Shown here piece by piece: positions 27,218 through 33,935 of a stretch of DNA of 64,000 bases; within the stretch, counting starts at the first letter, position 1; each line of letters begins with the position of its first letter. The notes beneath the pieces were generated by a model. That model had not been told where the DNA came from. It worked only from the letters and a program-made list of their open reading frames with translations, and searched no databases. The translations under genes and the position numbers were made by a program. This stretch comes from Gammaproteobacteria bacterium (GTDB lineage: Bacteria; Pseudomonadota; Gammaproteobacteria; Pseudomonadales; Azotimanducaceae), in NCBI GenBank assembly GCA_021773565.1, contig JAJFJZ010000009.1:1-64000 (forward strand). Direction: 5' to 3'.

Positions 27218-27850
27218 ATGTTGGATTATCTTACTGAAAATACTACTGCTATTTTTATAAACATCTGCGTCGCGGCTGTATTTTTCTATTTGGGGCTTAG
27301 AGGAGCACCCCCAAAAATTATAAGTCGCGGAGGCAGTGGATCTAGACAATTGCCACCACCGAACAATGATACTCACGTGGCACACTTACACGTAGAAAAC
27401 CTCGCTACCGTTTATGGCAGAAAAATTAGCCGCCAAACGGCACATGAATTGCACGCAAAGCTTTGGGACATAGAGGCTAAAAAAATGGTTGGAGTACTAC
27501 TTTGGCAAACTGACAATAGCAGTAATAGTGATTTTGGAAATATGTGCGACCTCGTCTCCGGTACCAGCAAAACGCTATGCATATTTGCAAAAAAACCAGA
27601 TTCTGATTTTTATTCATTACCCTCTAAAATTGGTGGCGTCCTACAATTCAGCCCAACCGCAAAAAAATTTTACACGGACAATAAAAAGTTTCGGATCAAA
27701 TTTAGAGATTCCATTAATCGAGAAACATCTATCGATATATATGTTAATAATTACCACTCGCAACTGAATGTTAGAATTGTAAAAACATGGCGGGTTCGGC
27801 TGGACGATATAGCAGGTAGCTTTATGGATCTGTTGAGAGCATTCAAATGA
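27218..27850 (+). CDS. Membrane-anchored hypothetical protein, probable moron
   Basis: A 210-residue protein with one N-terminal membrane helix (about 9-27) followed by a soluble domain. It is transcribed against all surrounding late genes and is visibly richer in A and T than its neighbours, with runs of A and many AAA, AAT and ATT codons. That combination is typical of morons, prophage genes expressed in the lysogen. A possible regulatory palindrome (CACCCC...GGGGGTG, 27143-27164) lies upstream. Function not recognised; exclusion of other phages is possible. Confidence 0.65.
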   Translation: MLDYLTENTTAIFINICVAAVFFYLGLRGAPPKIISRGGSGSRQLPPPNNDTHVAHLHVENLATVYGRKISRQTAHELHAKLWDIEAKKMVGVLLWQTDNSSNSDFGNMCDLVSGTSKTLCIFAKKPDSDFYSLPSKIGGVLQFSPTAKKFYTDNKKFRIKFRDSINRETSIDIYVNNYHSQLNVRIVKTWRVRLDDIAGSFMDLLRAFK

Positions 27851-27932
27851 CCAAAACCCATTCATAAATAGGTGCTAGAAAGTAAAATAGAAATCCAAAA
27901 AGCGATACTACCCACAAAGACAAGCATAACAC
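27843..27932 (-). CDS. Small hydrophobic peptide, 29 residues
   Basis: A GTG-started frame encoding LCLSLWVVSLFGFLFYF followed by a short polar end. It is preceded at 6 bases by a very strong ribosome site, AGGAGGAAGG on the minus strand (27948-27939). It would form one membrane helix. An overlapping ATG frame (21 codons) is an alternative. Its stop overlaps the end of the convergent moron gene. Single-pass peptides near lysis genes may be holin or antiholin components. Confidence 0.4.
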   Translation of the reverse strand: MLCLSLWVVSLFGFLFYFLAPIYEWVLVI

Positions 27933-27970
27933 CTCAGTCCTTCCTCCTTTTCGGATAGCCCAATCGTTAG

Positions 27971-28048
27971 TTACCGGAGGTAAAACAGGATAATCAGGAA
28001 GGCCACCGATAAAATGAAATATCCATCTGCGGCAATAGATGCTGTCAT
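27971..28048 (-). CDS. Small membrane peptide, 25 residues
   Basis: An ATG frame encoding a single hydrophobic helix (GYFILSVAFLIILFYL). It begins 9 bases after the stop of the Q-like gene, without a strong ribosome site, so translation would rely on coupling. Real coding status is uncertain. Confidence 0.3.
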   Translation of the reverse strand: MTASIAADGYFILSVAFLIILFYLR

Positions 28049-28057
28049 TTCATCGTC

Positions 28058-28615
28058 TCAGGTGTACGGATTCGGTTTGTTGCCATAGTGCATAGTCCAC
28101 CCTAATTCGTGTCTTAAAAGTATGCAGGAGGTTACAACGGATAATCCTGCATCTCTGAAAGTCTCAGCCAACCTCTCACCACACTGCAGTTCTTCAGCAA
28201 TACCCTGGCGGTCATATCCTGCTGCATCCATTTCAAGGGCTGCGTGGCTTGCTGGATCTACCGCCATAACGTGGCGCATAACTCTTACAGCGAAGATTAG
28301 GTTTTTGTCTGATCGAAATCCGCCTTTTGAATTGATGTCCATCGGCGTGGTGAGTGCAGGGGCTTTGAGGTTTGGTAAATGCCTCTCTTTCCCGTTTGCT
28401 GTTAGGTTTGACGAGCGCTGTATATATTCACTGGTCCACGCCTTCCACCGATCTGAAAGCTGTCTGACGGTTCCTGAAGGAGATACAGGTACCGCATTTA
28501 CACTTCTATACTTTTCTTCTCGGCGTTCACATTGGCCAACGTACCATAAGCCCACTAACCGTCGAGCTATATCACGCTGCTCCCGGTTTATCCTCCTGTG
28601 TTTACGCTTACCCAT
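28058..28615 (-). CDS. Putative late-gene regulator (antiterminator Q position)
   Basis: A 185-residue basic protein. The C-terminal third has a sigma-region-4-like or HTH-like segment (YDRQGIAEELQCGERLAETFRDAGL, positions about 130-155; key pattern Gly-Ile-Ala-Glu...Leu). It is the last larger gene before the terminator-guarded late operon. In lambdoid phages the gene at this place encodes antiterminator Q or an equivalent activator. Sequence similarity to a named Q family is not claimed; the role is inferred from synteny and the terminator at 27059-27083. Confidence 0.5.
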   Translation of the reverse strand: MGKRKHRRINREQRDIARRLVGLWYVGQCERREEKYRSVNAVPVSPSGTVRQLSDRWKAWTSEYIQRSSNLTANGKERHLPNLKAPALTTPMDINSKGGFRSDKNLIFAVRVMRHVMAVDPASHAALEMDAAGYDRQGIAEELQCGERLAETFRDAGLSVVTSCILLRHELGWTMHYGNKPNPYT

Positions 28616-28618
28616 AAA

Positions 28619-28741
28619 TCAATACATCAAATATGTAACGAGAATTAGGATTGAACAGATAGCAATTGTCACAGCATAGAGTTGTTCGTTGTGTGACTTT
28701 CGATACCAACTACGCCTGAATTTATTAAACCTATTCAACAT
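28619..28741 (-). CDS. Small membrane protein, 40 residues
   Basis: A frame too short for usual gene calls: a basic N-terminus (MLNRFNKFRRSWYRKSHN) and one membrane helix (LYAVTIAICSILILVTYLMY). Its start overlaps the stop of the upstream gene by 11 bases (ATGTTGAATAG), and its stop lies just before the start of the Q-like gene, so it fits a coupled operon. A small lysis or envelope peptide is possible. Confidence 0.5.
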   Translation of the reverse strand: MLNRFNKFRRSWYRKSHNEQLYAVTIAICSILILVTYLMY

Positions 28742-29168
28742 CAAGAGATTGCTTTCTTGGTTTAACCTTCCTTGGCGGATCTAACGGAGGTATCGTTTTA
28801 GTGGCAATGTTTGTCCAGTTGCTTTTTAGGCCATCTGTCTCGATCACCCGTAGTCTGTACTTTGCAGTTTCGCCTGGTGCGATATCGTCTTTCCACGAAC
28901 GCTGCACACAATCGTCACTCATTGGAAGGTTTACAACTTTACCAAAATCCCAGGCACCGGTTCCGTTCATCCTAACCAGCTGAAAAGTACATTTGTCGTC
29001 TGGCAGTATTGAATCATCAACCCTGGTTAATGGTTGATCGGTCACAGAGATTGTGACTTCCTGGGCGGATAGATCCTGGTATGCGGCAAACAACATAAAA
29101 GCGAGGGCAGCAGCTATTAGTAACCTTGTTATTAGTGGTTCTATTTTCCTTTTTCTCAGCGTGCTCAT
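28731..29168 (-). CDS. Exported or membrane-anchored phage protein
   Basis: A 145-residue protein with a basic N-terminus and a hydrophobic helix (about 13-30) that could be a signal anchor, followed by a beta-sandwich-like domain (about 35-130) reminiscent of fibronectin III. The C-terminus is basic and Pro-rich. It overlaps the lipoprotein gene upstream by 4 bases. The pair could be an unusual spanin-like set, but no coiled coil is visible, so this is only a suggestion. Confidence 0.55.
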   Translation of the reverse strand: MSTLRKRKIEPLITRLLIAAALAFMLFAAYQDLSAQEVTISVTDQPLTRVDDSILPDDKCTFQLVRMNGTGAWDFGKVVNLPMSDDCVQRSWKDDIAPGETAKYRLRVIETDGLKSNWTNIATKTIPPLDPPRKVKPRKQSLDVE

Positions 29169-29410
29169 TGGACCGGTGCCGATTCGGTTCCGAGCGTTGC
29201 CTTACACTTATTCGTTGCAGGGTCGAATTCCATTGATTCCAAATCAACGTCTGAATCCGGACCCTTCAGAAATGTGCAGCTCGATGCCCTTCCGGTGAAA
29301 ACGCTGAACATACCTCCAGCTTCGCTATAAATTAGCCGGGCTTGGCCGTCGCCTACGGTCTCACACCCGGACAATGCGTATGCAGCTACTAATATTAATA
29401 TTGTTTTCAT
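29165..29410 (-). CDS. Small phage lipoprotein
   Basis: An 81-residue protein with a short signal peptide ending in the lipobox ALSGC (Cys at about 15), so it should be lipidated and reach the inner or outer membrane. The mature part has two further Cys that may form a disulfide. A ribosome site (AGGAGA) precedes it. It is coupled to the anchored protein downstream. An outer-membrane spanin subunit or a superinfection-blocking lipoprotein are options. Confidence 0.6.
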   Translation of the reverse strand: MKTILILVAAYALSGCETVGDGQARLIYSEAGGMFSVFTGRASSCTFLKGPDSDVDLESMEFDPATNKCKATLGTESAPVQ

Positions 29411-29418
29411 GTCTTCTC

Positions 29419-29862
29419 CTATGGAGCGGTTAGAATTGGTTTAAGATTTTTCGGGTTTGCAGCATTAGCTGCGTATCGTCTTACACCCCAATACCAGTAA
29501 GTTGCTCTGAATTTCCACATGCCTCTTTTCAAGCACATCTCACGCAAGAGCTGATCTACCAATTTTCGTTGGCTTGGAAGCAACAACCCAAGCCGAAACA
29601 GATTGTAAAAAGCGTCATGTACTCGACTAGCGGTGATGCTGTTTTCAGTGTCGAATGTAGGTCCGCTGGGTCCGTCCCAGGCATAATGCTGGTGTGTCTT
29701 TAAGGTCCCATCACACTCAAGGATTATGAATTCAGTAACGATTCGTTCCGGTACAGTTATTCCGGTTTTATCCCAATGCGCACGGCTGGAATAATATTTA
29801 TAGCCATCCTTGTAGTTAGTACCGCTGTCGATTAATTCTGGTGTTAGGTCGAAGGCGCTCAT
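29419..29862 (-). CDS. DUF1353-like phage protein
   Basis: A 147-residue protein. The central segment DGPSGPTFDTENSITASRVHDAFYNLFR (pattern D-G-x-S-G-P-T, then a conserved His-Asp) matches the DUF1353 family found in many tailed phages. Biochemical role is unknown. It lies between RusA and the lipoprotein genes in the leftward operon. Confidence 0.72.
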   Translation of the reverse strand: MSAFDLTPELIDSGTNYKDGYKYYSSRAHWDKTGITVPERIVTEFIILECDGTLKTHQHYAWDGPSGPTFDTENSITASRVHDAFYNLFRLGLLLPSQRKLVDQLLREMCLKRGMWKFRATYWYWGVRRYAANAANPKNLKPILTAP

Positions 29863-29917
29863 GCTAAGGCCTTCTTTAATGGGATAGTTACACTATGTAA
29901 TTGTCCCGCTTTAATGC

Positions 29918-30277
29918 TCACGCCTCACCCACCGCAATCATTCCATCCTTACCCCAAACTTTGGATATCCGAATATCCGCTACGGCGCTGTCGTCTCCAT
30001 ACAGAGCGTCCAGAAGCGCTTTGCACAGGTTGTCAACATCCGGGGTTTGGGTATGTGGCTCACCCTCCATTTCTTCGCGTTTCGTCTTTGTCCAGGACGG
30101 CGGCATAGGTAAAACAAATATTACGTGTGCTCCCTGTTCAGGAACGAGCATCTTTCTCAGCCGGCACTCATCAGCGAAAGCTCTGTATCGTAAAACCCCA
30201 GGACGTTCTTCCCATTTATCACGCCTGGTCATACGAGGCTTCGGTACCGGAGTGATTGGGTATTTGATGAAGCTCAC
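29918..30277 (-). CDS. rusA: RusA-family Holliday junction resolvase
   Basis: A 119-residue endonuclease. The signature PDVDNLCKALLDAL (about 83-96) carries the catalytic Asp residues, with a further DD pair (about 100-101) and a basic N-terminus (KPRMTRRDKW). RusA enzymes are dimers that cut four-way junctions; in lambdoid phages they resolve branched DNA before packaging. It overlaps the HNH-like gene by 4 bases. Length is standard. Confidence 0.92.
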   Translation of the reverse strand: MSFIKYPITPVPKPRMTRRDKWEERPGVLRYRAFADECRLRKMLVPEQGAHVIFVLPMPPSWTKTKREEMEGEPHTQTPDVDNLCKALLDALYGDDSAVADIRISKVWGKDGMIAVGEA

Positions 30278-30627
30278 AGCTTGCCCTCTACGATCAGGCC
30301 GAGACGGTGAGCCAGAATCAGTGTCAGACCGACCCAGTACAGAAACATTTCTGATTGATCGATCTTGCGCATGTAGCGATCTTCAAATTCGCTGAGCTCG
30401 TTATCATCGAATTTGGCATGACAGCCCTTCTCGTTTGGACGTGCACAGCACAACGGAACTACCAGGATGTCATTCGCCTTGATCGACAATCCTCGCTTGA
30501 AAGCATCACCCCGAATTCCCTGGTAATGCGCCACCTGAGAAAACCCGACAATCCCGCAGTAGGAGCAAGACAGAGTACTAACCCACTCGTGATATCTTCG
30601 CATGCTGGCAGTCAGGTTTTTGCTCAT
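30274..30627 (-). CDS. HNH-like zinc protein, DUF968 type
   Basis: A 117-residue protein. A CxxC pair (CSYC, about 21-24) is followed by AHYQGIRGDAFKRGLSIKAND (His about 33) and then CC...CHAKFDD. This is the treble-clef HNH pattern of DUF968 proteins found next to RusA in lambdoid phages. Role may be nicking or recombination support. Translation is coupled by 4-base overlaps on both sides. Confidence 0.75.
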   Translation of the reverse strand: MSKNLTASMRRYHEWVSTLSCSYCGIVGFSQVAHYQGIRGDAFKRGLSIKANDILVVPLCCARPNEKGCHAKFDDNELSEFEDRYMRKIDQSEMFLYWVGLTLILAHRLGLIVEGKL

Positions 30628-30842
30628 GCTGCCTTTGCCCTAATAACAAACTCAAATCCTCTGAGCCCGTATTCATCAACTACTTTTTGAGCCAGGACCT
30701 CTGGTGCTTCTGCATCTTGAGACTTTAGTATTTCTCCTGTGTGCGTAGTGGTGTTGGTAAGCCTGGTCATGCATCGGAGTACCTCAGTCAGTTTGGTAAA
30801 CCGAGACTCATCCATGATTCGTTGGGCAGCATCCGCGCTCAT
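30624..30842 (-). CDS. Hypothetical small phage protein
   Basis: A 72-residue protein within the replication/recombination operon, overlapping both neighbours by 4 bases. It is helical at the N-terminus and ends in a basic strand (FEFVIRAKAA). No family recognised. Confidence 0.5.
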   Translation of the reverse strand: MSADAAQRIMDESRFTKLTEVLRCMTRLTNTTTHTGEILKSQDAEAPEVLAQKVVDEYGLRGFEFVIRAKAA

Positions 30843-31147
30843 ATGCTTAGACCCATGGCGCTAATGTCAGCAATGGCCTTGTTGTGTGCACGTTCAAGCT
30901 TGTCCAGGTAAGTCTTTGGGGGCGGGCCTTGGGGAACGTAAAGTTTCGGCGGGTTGAACTGGTCTATCCGTGGAAATCCATTCGATGCTGGATGGCTGAT
31001 AGCAAGTCGCTGGAATGCTCTCTCGATGCTTGCAGCGGTTCGGATACTCAAAGCATCCCAATATTGTTCAATAGCGTCCCGAGATAATTTCTTCCCGTAG
31101 TGTTGCTGGATTTTGTAAAACAACGGATCAAATTCTTCTCGGGTCAT
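30839..31147 (-). CDS. Hypothetical replication-associated protein (P-like position)
   Basis: A 102-residue protein. The start at 31147 is chosen because it forms an ATGA overlap with the stop of the O-like gene; an earlier in-frame start would lie inside that gene. The sequence is helical, with a Pro-rich C-terminal third. In lambdoid phages the gene after O encodes the helicase loader P; this one is much shorter, so the function is not asserted. Confidence 0.55.
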   Translation of the reverse strand: MTREEFDPLFYKIQQHYGKKLSRDAIEQYWDALSIRTAASIERAFQRLAISHPASNGFPRIDQFNPPKLYVPQGPPPKTYLDKLERAHNKAIADISAMGLSI

Positions 31148-31875
31148 GCTCGTTGCTCCCGGGTGGAATTTCGTTCGTAGTGTCCAACGCACTTGTGGAC
31201 AGCCCTGATAAATTTCCCGCTTGGAACAGGGTCTTTTTTGTTATCGCGTTGGTTAATTAATCGAGCCAGTTTTGTACAGTCAATCCGCCCCAATTTATCC
31301 GTGACCAGAATTGAGTGGTCTTGCATAATCTCGTCAACTTTCGTGGTCAACGCTTTTTCGTTTTTGTGAGAGTGAGCGTGACCAGGCGAAAAATTTAAAC
31401 CGTTTTCCCTTTTCACTTCATTTAATACTTCACTTGTCACTTCACTTCTCACTTTGGGTGTCACCCTGACACTACTGAAGTGTCCCCCTGACACTACTGA
31501 GGTGTCACCCTGACACTTCTGGGGTGTCACACTGACACTACTCAGATCATCGGGTAGTGTCTGGCTGACACTACTGGTATCAATGAGTGGTGTCTCTGTG
31601 ACACTACTGAGGTCAAACTTTTCGACCACAAAGGAGTACTTATTTGAATTTCTGTAGGCTTTGTCAGCAACTAAAAATCCTCTTTTTTCAAGGTTGCGAC
31701 AGGCCCGTAAAATTGAACTATTACTCCAGCCGGTATCCCTACATAAAGTCGAAATTGAAGGGTCACATTGACCCGTTTTATTGTTGCAATGAATAGCCAG
31801 AGCGATCAGTAACGCTTTTTCAACCTTGTCCAGGTCTTGGCTGTTTTGCACTGCGATAAGGATGTCGGTCCTCAT
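31144..31875 (-). CDS. Replication initiator, lambda O-like, containing the iteron array
   Basis: A 243-residue protein. The N-terminus (about 15-75) is a winged helix: DKVEKALLIALAIHCN, then STLCRDTGWSNSSILRACRNLEKRGFL, as in helix-turn-helix replication proteins. The central Ser/Val/Thr-rich part (about 90-140) is low in complexity because its DNA is an array of repeated sites. The C-terminal part is basic. Lambda O has the same plan, with its origin inside the gene. It would bind the iterons and recruit the host replisome. First gene after the CII-position gene. Confidence 0.78.
   Translation of the reverse strand: MRTDILIAVQNSQDLDKVEKALLIALAIHCNNKTGQCDPSISTLCRDTGWSNSSILRACRNLEKRGFLVADKAYRNSNKYSFVVEKFDLSSVTETPLIDTSSVSQTLPDDLSSVSVTPQKCQGDTSVVSGGHFSSVRVTPKVRSEVTSEVLNEVKRENGLNFSPGHAHSHKNEKALTTKVDEIMQDHSILVTDKLGRIDCTKLARLINQRDNKKDPVPSGKFIRAVHKCVGHYERNSTREQRA
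31385..31612. other. Putative phage replication origin: six near-palindromic iterons plus AT-rich flank
   Basis: Six copies of a 15-bp near-palindrome, GTGTCAnnnTGACAC, most followed by TACTGA or a close variant. Their first bases are at 31458, 31480, 31502, 31524, 31557 and 31590, giving spacings of 22, 22, 22, 33 and 33. All are multiples of 11, so the sites face the same side of the helix. An AT-rich stretch (about 31385-31455) abuts one end and could be the unwinding element. The spacing of 22 is not a multiple of three, so the DNA, not the protein, is being conserved. Confidence 0.8.
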
Positions 31876-32031
31876 GGTTCGAAAATCCTTCCTACAGCAC
31901 TGCCTGGGTAAAATCCTGTTGACCGCATTAGCCTGTTCTAATCCCCTGGCAGTTCCATGTGAAACGACTCATGTGCGTTATTTCAGAGTATTCATAGAGC
32001 AGAATGCGCACCCCTCTGCTCTGGAGAATCC

Positions 32032-32445
32032 TTACCCTTTGATTTCCTTGAGCACACCTACCAGGTACTCGTGTTGAGAGTCCTTCTTGGCAATCTCATC
32101 CTCAAGCTCCCTGATTCGACGATCTTTTTCATCTTCTCGAACACGCAATTCCTTCCCACCCTGCCAGGCAAGCCAGATAGTAGGCGCGTCGTTTCCACAG
32201 AGTTTTTCCAATTTCTTAATGTTGGCACCGGAGATGGCTGCGTTATTACTTTTGTATCGGGACCAGGTGGCTTCATCGATCGACAGAGCAAGCATGATTT
32301 CTTTTGCAGGAACCTTTGCGGCTCGTTGACACTTGTCCAGTGCGTCACCAAACGTGGGAAGATCACCTACATCAGCTTGGATGAGCTCTACCCAATCCCT
32401 GGCCCACATAAGCTGTAATTCTGGTTGTTCGGTTACTTGTTCCAT
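32032..32445 (-). CDS. Putative DNA-binding regulator in the CII position
   Basis: A 137-residue protein. An HTH-like segment (about 44-75: PAKEIMLALSIDEATWSRYKSNNAAI) suggests DNA binding, and the C-terminus is a charged coiled coil (DEKDRRIRELEDEIAKK). The ATG at 32445 is preferred; a TTG three codons earlier is also in frame. It lies between the Cro-like and O-like genes, where lambda has cII. Sequence identity to CII is not claimed. Confidence 0.6.
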   Translation of the reverse strand: MEQVTEQPELQLMWARDWVELIQADVGDLPTFGDALDKCQRAAKVPAKEIMLALSIDEATWSRYKSNNAAISGANIKKLEKLCGNDAPTIWLAWQGGKELRVREDEKDRRIRELEDEIAKKDSQHEYLVGVLKEIKG

Positions 32446-32515
32446 GTCATTCAAGAGACTTGTATGGCCTTGTATGAGTCTTTCTGAGATAAAGAAAAAT
32501 CAGCGTGAGGCATAG

Positions 32516-32716
32516 TTATGCTGCCTCTTCGTCTGTTAAGTCGCTGTATAGCTTTACGAGTTTCGCGCCTAGTCCATAATTAGGCATCTCAGTAGAGCCG
32601 TTTTTGATTCGGTGGATGGATGGTTGTGAAGTTCCGATCTTCTTGGCCAGTTCACCTTCAGAAAGCCCATACCCTTCAAGTATGGCTGTAGTGATTTTCG
32701 CAAAATCAGTATTCAT
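32516..32716 (-). CDS. Cro-like XRE-family repressor
   Basis: A 66-residue protein dominated by a helix-turn-helix: GLSEGELAKKIGTSQPSIHRIKNG (helices about 17-38). It is divergent from the repressor gene at 32782. The ATG at 32716 has no ribosome site, and it falls about where transcription from the promoter at 32752-32724 should start, so the mRNA may be leaderless. Its recognition helix (TSQPSIHRI) resembles that of the repressor (LQQPTVHRL), as expected when both bind the same operators. Confidence 0.8.
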   Translation of the reverse strand: MNTDFAKITTAILEGYGLSEGELAKKIGTSQPSIHRIKNGSTEMPNYGLGAKLVKLYSDLTDEEAA

Positions 32717-32723
32717 GGACGAA

Positions 32724-32788
32724 ACAGTAATGCGCAAATGTATTGCTGTCAATACCCTAATGGATTATAGGCAATGCGAATATGCATC
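32724..32788. promoter_or_regulatory. OR-like region: divergent promoters with two operators
   Basis: Leftward promoter: TTGACA (32752-32747) and TACTGT (32729-32724) with 17 bases between. Rightward candidate: TTGCTG (32743-32748) and TATAGG (32766-32771), also 17 apart. Operator 1 is AATACATTTGCGCATT on the minus strand (32744-32729), inside the leftward promoter. Operator 2 is AATGCGAATATGCATC on the plus strand (32773-32788) and covers the first start codon of the repressor. Both fit AATRCRnnnnYGYATT, with operator 2 less exact at its right end. Confidence 0.72.
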
Positions 32789-33138
32789 ACATGAGACAAC
32801 ACCCGGGAATCAGAGTTAAAGAGTTAATGGATAGCGCAGGCTTAAGCGAGGGAGAGCTTGCGCGAAGAACCAGGCTACAGCAACCAACAGTCCATAGACT
32901 GATAAGCCAAGAAACTAGGTCACCTAAGCGTGAAACCCTACAGCCAATTGCTGATTATTTTGGGATGACAATTGACGATCTGGAAGCGAGCACAGGACCC
33001 AAAGGACCAAAGTTGTCAGTAGTTCGTGAAGCTATTCCACCGTACTTAGCCGAGAAAATTCACAAACTTCCGCCTAAGCAGCGGGATTATCTGATGGATC
33101 AGATTGATAGTATTGTTGAGGGTCTTTTGAAGCTGTAA
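32782..33138 (+). CDS. CI-like XRE-family phage repressor
   Basis: A 118-residue protein with an N-terminal helix-turn-helix (about 16-45: AGLSEGELARRTRLQQPTVHRLI) and a short helical tail. It has no LexA/CI-type peptidase domain, so RecA-stimulated self-cleavage is unlikely; induction must work another way. The second ATG (32791) is an alternative start. It is divergent from the Cro-like gene. Operator 2 overlaps its start, which suggests autoregulation. Confidence 0.8.
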   Translation: MHHMRQHPGIRVKELMDSAGLSEGELARRTRLQQPTVHRLISQETRSPKRETLQPIADYFGMTIDDLEASTGPKGPKLSVVREAIPPYLAEKIHKLPPKQRDYLMDQIDSIVEGLLKL

Positions 33139-33241
33139 TCTCGCCCACTAGGCGCTCAATGTATGCCAATCCTTTTGAGTCCAGTAACTCCAAGCGCGCT
33201 TGGATTTCTTCGATTGTTATTTGTTTATGTGCAGCATCCAT
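33074..33241 (-). CDS. Small hypothetical protein, tail-to-tail with the repressor
   Basis: A 55-residue helical protein starting ATG at 33241 (MDAAHKQITIEEIQARLEL...). Its composition looks protein-like, and its end overlaps the last 65 bases of the repressor gene on the other strand. The ribosome site is weak (GGGTG). It may be a small regulator linked to the repressor, or a chance frame. Confidence 0.35.
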   Translation of the reverse strand: MDAAHKQITIEEIQARLELLDSKGLAYIERLVGEITASKDPQQYYQSDPSDNPAA

Positions 33242-33380
33242 CGTTTCACCCAATGCGAATGACCAGATTATAGGTGGCCAAATCATTGGTCAAGCGGGTG
33301 TCGAAAATGCCAACAATGTCGCACAGGCGTGTCAGAGTTCCGCCACAAATGAATACTTTTCACCATAGAGAAGGACAAAG

Positions 33381-33830
33381 ATGACAATAGACCAGATATT
33401 TATAGCCGGGAAAGAGTACGACGGAATACTTCATATAGGCCATATCGAAATATTCGTAAATCTGCCTCTAAAACTCGAACACGATATCACCACAACGGAA
33501 ATCGATCAGATTGAAACCCAGGTTAGGGGCAGAATGGCTGAGGCAATCGCAGCAGCAGGTCTGAGAGAGCAGCTTCGAATACAGGACTCGCGGTCCAAGC
33601 GTGGATGCGTCATCGTGACTTTGTTTTTTGGAGTTCTCGCGACCGCGGCAGTTGTAAAAGAATACGCCTCATTGCGGGAAAGCGTGATCCTAATGGCAAA
33701 TGATATACAGAAAGTTTCCGTGTCTATTAAAGGCTTACTATTCGAGAAATCGTCCTTTGTTAAAAGCGTTAAGATCGAGCCCACAATAACGGTGTCAGAA
33801 CCCCGAGAGAAAAGTCATACAAATCGATAA
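33381..33830 (+). CDS. Single-pass membrane protein of the prophage accessory region
   Basis: A 149-residue protein with a membrane helix near 76-92 (CVIVTLFFGVLATAAVV), an N-terminal soluble part of about 70 residues and a charged C-terminus. It is preceded by AGAAGGA. It lies downstream of the repressor in the same direction, so it may be co-expressed in the lysogen. Superinfection exclusion is a reasonable but untested idea. Confidence 0.55.
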   Translation: MTIDQIFIAGKEYDGILHIGHIEIFVNLPLKLEHDITTTEIDQIETQVRGRMAEAIAAAGLREQLRIQDSRSKRGCVIVTLFFGVLATAAVVKEYASLRESVILMANDIQKVSVSIKGLLFEKSSFVKSVKIEPTITVSEPREKSHTNR

Positions 33831-33935
33831 TTCTGAATTTAGACTTGCCATTGCTAGTAGTCTCCAACTTTCTCGAAATAGATGTTATCTTAATTTCAAC
33901 CGCGCGATTCGCCTGACGGTAGGTGCCACTTCAAT

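Noticed and set aside
31457-31612. CRISPR array
   Set aside because: The repeats are 15-22 bp with spacings in multiples of 11 and no unique spacers of constant length; they lie inside a replication gene and fit iterons.
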